A DNA stretch of 28,927 nt, taken from positions 1 to 28,927 of IMG/VR virus record IMGVR_UViG_3300025655_000210; one strand, given 5' to 3'. Shown piece by piece: positions 18,192-27,162 of this stretch. Within the stretch, counting starts at the first letter, position 1. Every line of letters begins with the position of its first letter. A program made the translations under genes and the position numbers. Origin of the DNA: a virus. The notes under the pieces were generated by a model. The model saw nothing but the letters and a program-made list of their open reading frames with translations, was not told the origin of the DNA and made no database searches.

Positions 18192-18937
18192 TATTGCTCA
18201 AGTTGTTTCTCAGTAGTTATATTTCTGTTAGCCGCACTCGCGACAGCGTTATCTCTTATTTGAGTTCCAGCATACAATAGTATCAAGTCTACCAAGTTAT
18301 CCATATCATCTAAAGGCAACTCAAAGTCTTGGTAATCTGTTGCAGACTGATCAAATACAGGCTCTCCACCAGATAAAGACGAATAAGTCCACTTAGGATC
18401 TTTAGGGTATCTTATGTACTGACACTGAACGTTACTAACTATCGATGAAGGATATACTCTTATTGATTTATTTGAATCCTGATAGTTAACAGGAACAACA
18501 TCAATAGTATTATCATTATCAAATACAACACAAACAGGATAATCTTCTGAAGGTGATGCATCCAATAATAGGTTCATCTGCAAAGCCTTAGCCGCTGTAA
18601 CCGTCTCCACCTCAACAGTACCATCATAGATAATATTCTTAGACCAGTAAGAATCAGATGGTAGTATAAATTTAGTAGTACTCGGTGAGTAAGGTAATGA
18701 GTCTTCAGCATAGAACGACCCTATAACCTCTTCAAGCTTTTTAGGTACATCTCCGTATCCAGATTGATGTCTTCTAGTGTTTCTCTTATAAACTGCACGG
18801 CTGTAGTCATGGAAGTATTGCTCAAACAATGTTAATTGAGCTTGCTTTGCATACATGTTGAATTCTTCAGGAGTAACATAACCATTGTTATCCTTGTTTA
18901 GAATATGTAAGACCGTATTTCTTACGTCATTAATCAT
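18191..18937 (-). CDS. Tail connector/adaptor-type protein, 248 aa
   Basis: It begins with a helix, then NKDNNGYVTPEE (residues 14-25), then an FNMYAKQAQLTLFEQYF helix. This layout recurs in neck/ring proteins of Bacteroidetes phages. The loop matches the spacing of an EF-hand calcium site, though its first ligand is Asn. The middle is a beta-rich domain, and the end has the Asp/Leu-rich helix LDDMDNLVDLILLYAG. It is the first gene after a strong hairpin terminator and carries a TATCTTTG element 15 nt before its ATG, so it may begin the tail transcription unit. Its stop overlaps the next start as TAATG. Its adaptor role is inferred from position and pattern. Confidence 0.7.
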   Translation of the reverse strand: MINDVRNTVLHILNKDNNGYVTPEEFNMYAKQAQLTLFEQYFHDYSRAVYKRNTRRHQSGYGDVPKKLEEVIGSFYAEDSLPYSPSTTKFILPSDSYWSKNIIYDGTVEVETVTAAKALQMNLLLDASPSEDYPVCVVFDNDNTIDVVPVNYQDSNKSIRVYPSSIVSNVQCQYIRYPKDPKWTYSSLSGGEPVFDQSATDYQDFELPLDDMDNLVDLILLYAGTQIRDNAVASAANRNITTEKQLEQ

Positions 18938-18951
18938 AAGGAAAGTTTACA

Positions 18952-18959
18952 CAAAGATA
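18952..18959 (-). promoter_or_regulatory. Candidate Bacteroidetes-type -7 element (TATCTTTG)
   Basis: TATCTTTG on the minus strand matches the TAnnTTTG consensus and lies just behind the terminator at 18957-18992 and ahead of the first tail gene. No TTG at the normal -33 spacing was found, so it could be a weak or activator-dependent promoter, or chance. Confidence 0.4.
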
Positions 18960-18992
18960 AGAAAAAGGGAGATACTAAAATAGAATCTCCCT
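18957..18992 (-). terminator. Rho-independent terminator after the 249-aa gene
   Basis: On the minus strand AGGGAGAT pairs with ATCTCCCT (8 bp, 18985-18992 with 18966-18973) around an 11-base loop and runs directly into TTTTTCTT. It stands 24 nt past the stop of the upstream gene. Confidence 0.8.
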
Positions 18993-19015
18993 AAGACACA
19001 CAACATAGAAAAAGA

Positions 19016-19765
19016 TTATAACTCAGAAACTGCCTCCTCTAAAGCTTTAAAATCTTCCAATCCATCATTAGAATTAAGGTATTCTTGGAAGTGCTGTATA
19101 TGGTTTACACCTTCAGGCACTCTGGTGATCATCCTCTTGTTGCCTTTCAAATTGAAAAAGATCTCCTTATTATTACGCCTAAACGTTACTAGATTTTCAT
19201 CGATAGCAGTAGCCACAATATTATTCATCTCTATGGAAGGATCCTCAATCATGTCTAGGAAGTCAACAGGGTTGTTTCTTGCAAATAGCTTTACATCCTT
19301 TCGAATCTCGCTAGCATATAACTTGTTAGTGTCTCGGCTAAACGTTCGGTGAATAGCCTTATATTGATCGTCAGTAAGTTTTCTTGATAGATCTTGAGCT
19401 TTGTACTCAATCTCAAGCATTCTTTCAGTATCCTCAGCCTCAGCCTCAAAGTCTCTTAGTTTAAACAAAGAGCCGCCATTACTAGCATTATCTGGATGAT
19501 GCTCTAGAAACTTAACGAGATTATGACGCTTTTTGTCAACCTTTAGAACTCCATCCTCAAAAATAATTGGCTCAAGTATGACATGTCCCTCCTGCTCATC
19601 CTCAAATATACTCTCTTTATTTGATGCATATCTAAGTGCTCTGGTTCGTTTTGTCTCAGGATCTTCAAACAGTAAAGCCTTGCTTCTACTGTGTTTTGTC
19701 GCAATCATAACAGACATAGCTCTGTGATCACGCATTAATTGATAGTAAAGAAAATTATCTTTCAT
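19016..19765 (-). CDS. Unrecognised virion-associated protein between capsid and tail genes, 249 aa
   Basis: I cannot name the family. The protein is charged and helical. A strand-rich start (residues 17-80) is followed by HPDN...GGSLFKLRDFEAEAEDTERMLEIEY (about residues 88-120), a long acidic-basic helical segment, and a C-terminal helix with EALEE-type composition. HPDN-S-LF followed by a helical run occurs in some phage head or neck proteins. It has its own leader and is bracketed by two hairpin terminators, so its dose is set apart from both the capsid and the tail genes. A head accessory or neck component is plausible, but a cargo gene inserted into the structural operon cannot be excluded. 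Confidence 0.65.
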   Translation of the reverse strand: MKDNFLYYQLMRDHRAMSVMIATKHSRSKALLFEDPETKRTRALRYASNKESIFEDEQEGHVILEPIIFEDGVLKVDKKRHNLVKFLEHHPDNASNGGSLFKLRDFEAEAEDTERMLEIEYKAQDLSRKLTDDQYKAIHRTFSRDTNKLYASEIRKDVKLFARNNPVDFLDMIEDPSIEMNNIVATAIDENLVTFRRNNKEIFFNLKGNKRMITRVPEGVNHIQHFQEYLNSNDGLEDFKALEEAVSEL

Positions 19766-19797
19766 TTGTTTTGATTTAATTTTATTATAAATTTAGT

Positions 19798-19828
19798 AAA
19801 AACTGGGAGAGAACTTAATCCCTCCCAG
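19798..19828 (-). terminator. Rho-independent terminator after the major capsid gene
   Basis: CTGGGAG (19822-19828 read on the minus strand) pairs with CTCCCAG (19803-19809), a 7-bp GC-rich stem with a 12-base loop, followed by TTTTTA. It sits about 20 nt past the capsid gene stop. Incomplete termination here would let capsid mRNA exceed downstream mRNA. Confidence 0.8.
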
Positions 19829-19847
19829 ATTTGTTTATTAAGGGTTA

Positions 19848-21248
19848 TTAGTCTTTGAACAATACGAAGTTGTTTCGACCAACTGTACATAGAGCACGCT
19901 CAGAAAGGAAGTTAACCTCCATTGCATCAAGGTCGCTAGTCATAGCACCTCCAGCACCACCTGTGATCCATGTTTTGTATCGACGATCCTCAGCACCGTT
20001 TGGAGCAACACGGTAACGTACGTGTAGGAATGGACGCTTCATTTTTGAACCAAGAACTTGGTCATAAACGCTCATCTCACCTGCAGGTACAAGTACCCCG
20101 TTAACTTTACCTCCAACAATACCTCCACGAGTAGAAGCATCATTTAAGTATTTCCAGTCAGTTTTGTAGAAATCGTAAGATCCACGACGGAAACCATCAA
20201 ATCCAAGGTTGATAGCCATATCCTCATCGTTGTCGAACATTCCGTAAGAAGTACCACCAACTCCGTAAGAGTTCTGTGCAGCAAGCATGTCGTCTATATC
20301 GATAGCGAAATCACGCTCAACAAACAAAACATTTTGCTGGATAGCAGCATTCTTGTCAAGACGCTTAAGGATAGCATCAAAGTCAGCGATTGTTGATGGG
20401 TTACCACCAGACCAAACGTTACCTCCGTCTTCAACAGCGTCGAAGAATCCTTGAGTTCCTGAAGTAGCACCTAAACCTGTAGCAGCAACACCTGACCCCG
20501 GATCAGTTGGAACGTGTTCAACCATCATCATCTCAAGGTAGTCATCAAATCGCATACGAGTCTCGTGCTCAGAACGAAGATACCATAGGTAACCAGTTCC
20601 AGCAGAACCTTCAACCTCAATCCATCCGATCTGTGCCATATCTGATCCAGAAACAGCGTAACGATCCTTGATGATTACAGGTTTTACTTCACGGATTTCA
20701 GACTCAGCCTCTAGAGAACCTTCCATCCCTGTGTCACCTTTCTGGAATTCAGATCCATAAACGAAAGCGATAACATCAGTGATACCGTCAGTAAATCCAG
20801 GAGCAGTTGCATTATAGTAAGCAACATTAAATGTACCTCCAGAAACAGCAGTAATATAAGCCTTTTCAGACTTGTTATCACTAGCAGAAGAAAGTAATAC
20901 AACCTGACCAACACGGAATACACAAAAGGCAGTTCCATTGTCGAATGTTTGTGTACCTGAAGATACTGCTGCAGTTACCTCAACACCCTCATACTTAGTG
21001 TGAAGACGACCTTGCTCAGACCACTTGATAAGGTCAGAAGCAGAAGGCTCCTCAGCACCTACCAAACGAAGGAATGAAGAGATTGAACGGTTACCGTAAA
21101 CCTCGAAATCATCCTTCACTGTATCTGGAAGGTATTGGTTAAGGAAATCAAATTGGTTCGAAGCCAAATAGTTTGTAGGCAAAGCTGCCTTTGTAGAAGA
21201 TGGAGTTAATGTATATCCACCTACTGGTAATGAAAATGATCCAGCCAT
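19848..21248 (-). CDS. Major capsid protein, HK97-type, 466 aa
   Basis: Position (portal, scaffold, then this gene), length and composition fit a major capsid protein. The C-terminal pattern VNFLSERALC...RNNFVLF resembles the ends of capsid proteins I associate with Bacteroidetes and marine podoviruses. Residues about 200-235 (IKDRYAVSGSDM, then LRSEHETRMRFDDYLEMMM) look like the E-loop/spine helix segment of the HK97 fold. Arg codons are mainly CGT here, unlike the AGA-rich neighbours, as expected for a very highly expressed gene. The gene has a candidate promoter just upstream and a terminator just downstream, so it can be transcribed alone. Confidence 0.85.
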   Translation of the reverse strand: MAGSFSLPVGGYTLTPSSTKAALPTNYLASNQFDFLNQYLPDTVKDDFEVYGNRSISSFLRLVGAEEPSASDLIKWSEQGRLHTKYEGVEVTAAVSSGTQTFDNGTAFCVFRVGQVVLLSSASDNKSEKAYITAVSGGTFNVAYYNATAPGFTDGITDVIAFVYGSEFQKGDTGMEGSLEAESEIREVKPVIIKDRYAVSGSDMAQIGWIEVEGSAGTGYLWYLRSEHETRMRFDDYLEMMMVEHVPTDPGSGVAATGLGATSGTQGFFDAVEDGGNVWSGGNPSTIADFDAILKRLDKNAAIQQNVLFVERDFAIDIDDMLAAQNSYGVGGTSYGMFDNDEDMAINLGFDGFRRGSYDFYKTDWKYLNDASTRGGIVGGKVNGVLVPAGEMSVYDQVLGSKMKRPFLHVRYRVAPNGAEDRRYKTWITGGAGGAMTSDLDAMEVNFLSERALCTVGRNNFVLFKD

Positions 21249-21261
21249 TTTTTCTAATTTT

Positions 21262-21293
21262 TAAAGTTATTATTTACGTTTTCTAATACGCAA
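21262..21293 (-). promoter_or_regulatory. Candidate promoter for the major capsid gene
   Basis: TTG (21291-21293) is followed after 21 bases by TAACTTTA (21262-21269), one mismatch from TAnnTTTG. The spacing is within the 17-23 nt seen for Bacteroidetes promoters. The element lies in the 21-nt gap before the capsid ATG. Confidence 0.35.
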
Positions 21294-22463
21294 TCCAGAT
21301 GTTCTGTTTGCGTTAGCGTCCGTAACTTTCAAGCCAGATGTCGTTCGTACACTAGAAGCTTTTCTAGGTTCCATGTCTATATTCTTAGAAGTCTTAACAG
21401 AATCTTCTATAGCTGAAGCCTTTCCTAGCTCATATGCATACTCAAAGAACGAATCTGGGTTCATCGCCACAGACAGTGCTTTGTGATAAGCTGCAGCGTC
21501 TTTCAAAAAGCCATTATCATCAAGATGCTTATTCAAAAAGTTTGTCACATCCATCTGAGATTTCATGATTGACTCCTTATCTCCAGGTTTGTAAGTGTAG
21601 TTCTGATCACCAGTTTTAAATTCGAAACCTTCGAATTTTTCGTTGAACAGATTTCTAGACTTTTCAGAGAAAACCTCCTGCTTCTTCCTGTAGATTTCAG
21701 CTTGCTCACTCATTTTAGCAGACTGCTCTTTAAACTTACTGTAAGCCTCTCGCTCTTCTTCAGGAATAAAATTCGTTCTTGACTCAAGAGGAATTTTGTA
21801 TTGCTCCTTCTGTTGATTAAAATGCTTACGAGCCTCAATTGCCGCCTGCTTTAACTCTAATCTCTTTCCACGAATAGTACTTTCTTCTTCGTACTCATCG
21901 TATCCATAGTTAGAGTTAAATTTCCAATCTATATCATCAGAATCAAATCCTTCTAAGGTTTCTTTCATGTACATCTTTACAACCTCAGAATCATCGATAC
22001 TGTCATAATCTTTATTCAGCTCAATGTAGTCGCTTATACTTCTACCAGTTTCCTGCTTATACTTCTGGTAAGCAGCAACGTCCTCATCAAGCTCAACATC
22101 CTTCTCTTTAACTAGATCTTCGATAGACTCAACCTCTCGACCAATCTTAGCTGACAAGAATTTATATACTTGCTCTTCATTTAGAACAATATCACCATCC
22201 TCATTGTACGATGGATATTCAACTTCTTCAACTTGCGCTTGATCAATCTCTTCATTAGTATCAGTAGTTTTATCTTTATTATTATCTCCTTCTATAGATT
22301 CAACATTATCAGTTGGAATGACCATTTTTACTACATCTGGATCACTATCTATAGGATCCTTTCCATTCTCTTCTCTATAGTTGTTTATAACCTCTTTCTC
22401 AATATCACTTACCGATTTCACCTCGTTAGATTCATCATCGATTTTAATCTTAATATCACTCAT
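21270..22463 (-). CDS. Capsid scaffolding protein candidate, 397 aa
   Basis: It is placed between portal and major capsid genes, as scaffolds usually are. It is strongly acidic in the first 200 residues, then long, charged and helical (about residues 200-300). The tail is basic, with two short SGL[K/R] units near the end (SGLKVTD and SGLRIRKRK). An acidic helical body with a basic C-terminus is the classic scaffold layout, in which the basic end contacts the capsid protein. No protease motif was seen. The ATG at 22463 lies 27 nt after a TAAATTTG element. The function is inferred from position and composition. Confidence 0.75.
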   Translation of the reverse strand: MSDIKIKIDDESNEVKSVSDIEKEVINNYREENGKDPIDSDPDVVKMVIPTDNVESIEGDNNKDKTTDTNEEIDQAQVEEVEYPSYNEDGDIVLNEEQVYKFLSAKIGREVESIEDLVKEKDVELDEDVAAYQKYKQETGRSISDYIELNKDYDSIDDSEVVKMYMKETLEGFDSDDIDWKFNSNYGYDEYEEESTIRGKRLELKQAAIEARKHFNQQKEQYKIPLESRTNFIPEEEREAYSKFKEQSAKMSEQAEIYRKKQEVFSEKSRNLFNEKFEGFEFKTGDQNYTYKPGDKESIMKSQMDVTNFLNKHLDDNGFLKDAAAYHKALSVAMNPDSFFEYAYELGKASAIEDSVKTSKNIDMEPRKASSVRTTSGLKVTDANANRTSGLRIRKRK

Positions 22464-22490
22464 CTGTATTTTAATTTAATTTAATTGTTG

Positions 22491-22498
22491 CAAATTTA
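22491..22498 (-). promoter_or_regulatory. Candidate Bacteroidetes-type -7 element (TAAATTTG)
   Basis: TAAATTTG in the 39-nt gap between portal and scaffold genes matches TAnnTTTG exactly and leaves a leader of about 20 nt. No convincing -33 TTG was seen at normal spacing. Confidence 0.4.
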
Positions 22499-22502
22499 TA
22501 AA

Positions 22503-24935
22503 TTATTTTGGACTAAATTCTTCTAGCCCAAACCCATCAAGGGTATCCTCGTTCGATTCAAAGTTTACAGGAGGAGTTCCCATCTGTCTTTGTTGAATCA
22601 TTTTAGATTGTTGATTAGCTTGTATCTTAGTTCTTTCGTCTTTTCTATCCTCCTTGTACGACTCTCTACTCTTTATAGCCTCAACCTCAATACCCCTAAG
22701 CTGCATATTCAACTGGAACTCTTTATCCATCAAGACTTGCTTAAGAGATGCTTCAAACTCAAGCTTTCTCATCTCAACATCTGCCTCAGCTTGTTTGATA
22801 GATATTTTAGATTGAGTTTCAGCTTGGATTTGCTCCATCTTAGCCTGAGCAGCTGCCTGCTGTGATTGCATATTATTCTGCGCCTGCATCTGCATCTCCT
22901 GCATCTTTCTTTCTTGGTCAGCTCTCTCCTTCTTCTTTCTTTTCAGTTTCAGAAGTTCATTTGCAATCCTAATATTTCTTATATTCCTAATATCTATAGC
23001 ATCATCTAAACTTATCTGATCTCTAGATAAAGCCATTTGAATGTTAGCCTCAAGCTGAGCCTTCTCTTCCTCATCTGGAGATACCTCGATATAAATACCA
23101 AACGAGTGCAAGTGAAGATCCATTATCGACTCTAGGATATCTAGATTATACTTACCTATCATATTGGCAAACTCCTCTCTCTCTGGAGCATACTGTATAA
23201 CATCACTTATACGGATCATTATACCCTCACAAAGTCTCTCTGTAGCAAATTTACATGCGTTAAGTATATGCTTAGTGGCCATTGCAGAGTTTAGTGAAGC
23301 TAACTTCTGAATCCCAACTAATGAGTCTGGGTCTGGAGTAGAAGCATCAGCACCTCTAGGAACACCTATAACCTCTCTGATCTGCTCAAGATAGTAATTC
23401 ATCAAGTTAATGATAGCACCCATCTTAGCCTGACCAGTATTGTTATTGATCTCCTGAATAGGCATTTTACCTTGATTGTATTCTCCATCAACAGTATAAC
23501 TTCTACCAACCACAGAACCTGTAGCCCAGAATAAGTTAAGGGCATCTTGTGGGCTATACTTTGAACCGTTTCCAAGGTCTACCTCATTTATACCGTCAGC
23601 ATCTATAAATACACCGTCTGGATTTATCTTTTGGGCTACCTGCTGAAGCTTGTAATGTGCAAGCATGAACTGATCAACATAAGGCATGGCTCTAGATGTA
23701 GTAGAATCGATTCTGCCTCTATATATGCTAGGAGCTTCAGCGATCCAAACAGGGTAAGCTTTCTGAATCTCAGAATTAGGCTTAACCATATTCTTTTCAA
23801 GCTCCCAACTCAATAGTTTATCAGAACCTAGAACCAATACGCCAGAATACCAGCACTCCTCTTTCTTGTCCAGCTTGACAAACATGTCTTGCATCTCTTC
23901 TGGCGGATTAAATTGGTCATCCTTTTGGATTACTCTCTCGCCACCATTAGCTAACAACTTCTTCTTGTAAACAAAGTTTCTAGTAGTCTTGTAACTGAAG
24001 TACATTACGTTAACAACGTCATTCTCAAAGACGCTAGGATAGTATGGATACTTAATTCTAAATTCATCGATCCAAGACTTACTACACTTTGATATCTCCT
24101 CAATCTCTTCGTTAGTTAGATTAGGATTAATTCTAAGCAATTCAGTTATAGGTATCTGCTTTATTTCACCCCAGTAAAATACATCATTAAAGTGAGGATC
24201 ATCCGTAGGGCTATGTACAACAAACTCTGGGTCTACATACTTAATACGAATACCACTTCCAGGTACATACTCATGTCTCATAACCCCCATACCCAACTCT
24301 ATGATATCTCGCTTATATCTGTCAAGTATCTCGTTGTAATCATTAAGGTCAAGAATGTTAGATATAGCAACTTCTGCAGCCATCTCAACTCTAGGTTTAA
24401 ACTTTAGCTGCATATGCAACTCAAGCTCTTCATCACTTTCTGGTATATCTTTAGGATCTACACTGTATGCATTTATTCCAGCCTGACTTTGAACCTTCTG
24501 CAAGAACTCTCTAGAAGCCATATCAACCTCTAGCTGTCTCTGATACTCTGCACGCTGATTTGAAACAGCGGCATCATGTGCATAAGCCTTTGGGGCAAAC
24601 ATTCTCTCTCCAAGCTTATTGGATATAATATCTATAAACTTAGGCATTACTGGTATTGCATCCCAATTTAGGTTTAATAATGATAGATCGCCATTAATCT
24701 TCATCCAGTCCTTATATTTATGAACAGGCTGTTCACCTCTAGAGTACAATCTTCGCATATAGAAATCGTTCATTCTATCGAAGAATCTACATCCGTGACG
24801 ATTTCTATCAAACCATTCGTACTGTATAGCTTGAGCCACCTTTAAGCCGTATTCATACGTATCCTTTTCCAAGTCTGAAGCCAGGTGGTCAGGAAACTTT
24901 TGAGCTGGAATTATTGAAGTGTTTTTTATAGACAT
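22503..24935 (-). CDS. Portal protein, 810 aa
   Basis: It is directly downstream of the large terminase gene and of the size expected for podovirus-type portals (700-850 aa). The N-terminal half holds the typical alternating helices and strands (for example DRNRHGCRFFDRMNDFYM near residue 45, and RYKRDIIELGMGVMRHEY in the middle). IREVIGVPRGADASTPD (about residue 530) resembles the channel-lining segment before the crown. From about residue 660 it becomes a long Gln/Met/Lys-rich coiled coil, ending in an acidic tail (LDGFGLEEFSPK). Such extended C-terminal helical barrels occur in P22-like portals. The ATG starts 10 nt after the terminase stop. Confidence 0.85.
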   Translation of the reverse strand: MSIKNTSIIPAQKFPDHLASDLEKDTYEYGLKVAQAIQYEWFDRNRHGCRFFDRMNDFYMRRLYSRGEQPVHKYKDWMKINGDLSLLNLNWDAIPVMPKFIDIISNKLGERMFAPKAYAHDAAVSNQRAEYQRQLEVDMASREFLQKVQSQAGINAYSVDPKDIPESDEELELHMQLKFKPRVEMAAEVAISNILDLNDYNEILDRYKRDIIELGMGVMRHEYVPGSGIRIKYVDPEFVVHSPTDDPHFNDVFYWGEIKQIPITELLRINPNLTNEEIEEISKCSKSWIDEFRIKYPYYPSVFENDVVNVMYFSYKTTRNFVYKKKLLANGGERVIQKDDQFNPPEEMQDMFVKLDKKEECWYSGVLVLGSDKLLSWELEKNMVKPNSEIQKAYPVWIAEAPSIYRGRIDSTTSRAMPYVDQFMLAHYKLQQVAQKINPDGVFIDADGINEVDLGNGSKYSPQDALNLFWATGSVVGRSYTVDGEYNQGKMPIQEINNNTGQAKMGAIINLMNYYLEQIREVIGVPRGADASTPDPDSLVGIQKLASLNSAMATKHILNACKFATERLCEGIMIRISDVIQYAPEREEFANMIGKYNLDILESIMDLHLHSFGIYIEVSPDEEEKAQLEANIQMALSRDQISLDDAIDIRNIRNIRIANELLKLKRKKKERADQERKMQEMQMQAQNNMQSQQAAAQAKMEQIQAETQSKISIKQAEADVEMRKLEFEASLKQVLMDKEFQLNMQLRGIEVEAIKSRESYKEDRKDERTKIQANQQSKMIQQRQMGTPPVNFESNEDTLDGFGLEEFSPK

Positions 24936-24945
24936 TATAGGATAA

Positions 24946-27162
24946 TCAATTCTTGTATCTTACAAAATTAAAGGTAATTTTTGAATTTTCTCTATTTGGT
25001 ATCAATTTATGCTTTCTAGTAGCCATTATAGCAAGGCCAGAACTCATTGATGCATCGTTCTTAGTTCTGTTATTTATATCGAATCCTGCCCAATCTAGAA
25101 GAGTTCTATTAAAATACATATCACCTATCTCACCTGGCTCCCTGTACTCACCACTACGATCGTATCCAACATACATCTTTATGTAGCTATCAATCATATC
25201 GGCATGTGTCTGTTTAACGTCTTCAGAAGTATTTGGTATACCACCTAACTCCTTCTCACCCTTCGATAGTTTAGCTATAGGCTTGTCAGGTCTGTTCATT
25301 GAGAACTTCCTGTATCCGTTATTCTTCATATATCTCAACAATGCAGGCTTGTTATTCTCTACAAGTATAGGCATACCGTAAAAATGGATTGCCTTTACAA
25401 CGTCATCGAAGAAGTCTTCAGCCATATTAGGCCTGTCTATATACTCTAAAAAAAACAAATTACTAGGTACACCCTGCATATTAAACTTAGTAAGACCATG
25501 TATAGATCCCTTCGATCCAGAACCGTGAACCACACCACTAATATCATATGAGTCACAACCAAAAGCTCCAAGCTCTTCATTGCCTGGGTATTTAGAACCA
25601 TTTCTAACAACCACATTGTTTCTCATTGAGCTATCTGGTAGCCATGAAACAAAAAATCTACCTCTAGGATCTGGAGTCCATATTACTTCAGAGAACTTCT
25701 CACCATTCTTCCAGTCAAATCTACCCCTAGTTATAACCCTCTCTTTAACTAGATTATCATTATACTCTACCTGATCATATATCTTGGTAAGGTCAAATAT
25801 AGACTGCTTTGATTCATCTCTAAATGCATGAGACTCCTTTCTAGGGAACTGTCTAAGGAATTCATTGTACTTATCTGGATCATCCTTTAATGCCTCCAAC
25901 TCATTTTCCCAATACTCTATAACTCCCATGGTAATCATCTCACCATCTATACCAATAACTGGCTCCTTTGGAGTCTCAAAAACTGGGAATCCATACTGAT
26001 CTATAAATCCCTCATAGTTCCATTCCATAGGTATGAACAACTTATAAAGACCAGACTTTGTCTGACCATTTTTAGATCTATTGCTTGGATCAGATGCCTC
26101 ATAAAGTTCTTTAAACTGTTGACCACCCTTATTAAGAGCATTACATGTTGATCCCATCATGCACTTGCCAATAATTTTAGAACCAACCCTTAGACACGTT
26201 TTAGTAACATTCCAGTTATTTTTAATGTTTAAAGGCTTAACCCATTTGCCACTCTCATCATGTAGCAACAAAAGCAATTTCTCCCCATCATAACTGTTGT
26301 CATCAGTATTTTTCCAGTCTATTGACGTATTTAGTCCTTCCTCATCATCATCAACATCATGCATGTTGTTTTTAGTAATCTTCTTTGCTGGAAGACTATA
26401 TACCAATTCAGTCTTAGGTCTATCCATACCAGACTGCATTGGTTTGAAGAAGAATGGATAGTTCCATGCTATAGGAACAACCTTATCGGTAAACATTTTC
26501 TTAGCATCACCCCCACTCTTTGAAAGTATACCAACTCTAGAGTCTTTTGCTAGAGTAGCGGTATCAACACCAACAGATGACTCCATAAAAGAAAAGCCAG
26601 ATCGTCGAATCTTTAGATAAATTATACCAAAACACCTTGGATCAGCCTTAGCGGCCTCCCAGTATATAAACAGAATTCTATTAGCCTCCCTAAAGTCTGG
26701 AAGACCAATATCAATCTTAGTGTGCTGAAGATACATGTAGTGATGCCCTGTTACATATGTTGGCTTCCCGTTATTTACAAACCAATGCCCAAACTCTCTT
26801 CTATCAAATTCTCGCTCTATATATGGTGCATATCTTTCCTTAAAAGATCGATCCATATTCCTCCAATCAAATATAGACTTTATTCTTTTTAGATCAGACG
26901 GCACTTCGTGCGGAACCCATCTATTATTTTCAGAATCAATATCTTTAGGTTGACTAGGAAGTGCTATGTTTAACCCCTCAATATTGTATACCTCACCAAC
27001 AGTACCATCCTTAGATATTATTATCAGGTCGTTGTCAGCGTCATATCCATATTTCCAGGACTTATCTTTATTTCTCTTCTTTAATACATCTGAAGGAATA
27101 TAATTAGAGCTAGAATAATATAATGGCTCCCACTTTTTATTTTCTTGCTCGTGATTCTGCAA
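24946..27162 (-). CDS. Terminase large subunit, 738 aa
   Basis: The DNA-packaging motor. The ATPase domain shows KIRRSGFS at residues 184-191, a deviant Walker A that lacks the usual GK[S/T] but matches the lambda gpA form (Lys first, then R, G, aromatic, S). Walker B is LLLLLHDE with D302 and E303. The nuclease domain begins near GCDSYD (D537, D540), the RNase H-like acidic site, with VENNKP and HADMIDSY further on as likely later acidic positions. The frame opens with stop TGA, GTT, then TTG at 27162, with no ATG for about 100 codons, so TTG is the likely start. That puts the start 26 nt inside the preceding gene. The terminase identity is strong; the start is less certain. Confidence 0.88.
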   Translation of the reverse strand: MQNHEQENKKWEPLYYSSSNYIPSDVLKKRNKDKSWKYGYDADNDLIIISKDGTVGEVYNIEGLNIALPSQPKDIDSENNRWVPHEVPSDLKRIKSIFDWRNMDRSFKERYAPYIEREFDRREFGHWFVNNGKPTYVTGHHYMYLQHTKIDIGLPDFREANRILFIYWEAAKADPRCFGIIYLKIRRSGFSFMESSVGVDTATLAKDSRVGILSKSGGDAKKMFTDKVVPIAWNYPFFFKPMQSGMDRPKTELVYSLPAKKITKNNMHDVDDDEEGLNTSIDWKNTDDNSYDGEKLLLLLHDESGKWVKPLNIKNNWNVTKTCLRVGSKIIGKCMMGSTCNALNKGGQQFKELYEASDPSNRSKNGQTKSGLYKLFIPMEWNYEGFIDQYGFPVFETPKEPVIGIDGEMITMGVIEYWENELEALKDDPDKYNEFLRQFPRKESHAFRDESKQSIFDLTKIYDQVEYNDNLVKERVITRGRFDWKNGEKFSEVIWTPDPRGRFFVSWLPDSSMRNNVVVRNGSKYPGNEELGAFGCDSYDISGVVHGSGSKGSIHGLTKFNMQGVPSNLFFLEYIDRPNMAEDFFDDVVKAIHFYGMPILVENNKPALLRYMKNNGYRKFSMNRPDKPIAKLSKGEKELGGIPNTSEDVKQTHADMIDSYIKMYVGYDRSGEYREPGEIGDMYFNRTLLDWAGFDINNRTKNDASMSSGLAIMATRKHKLIPNRENSKITFNFVRYKN

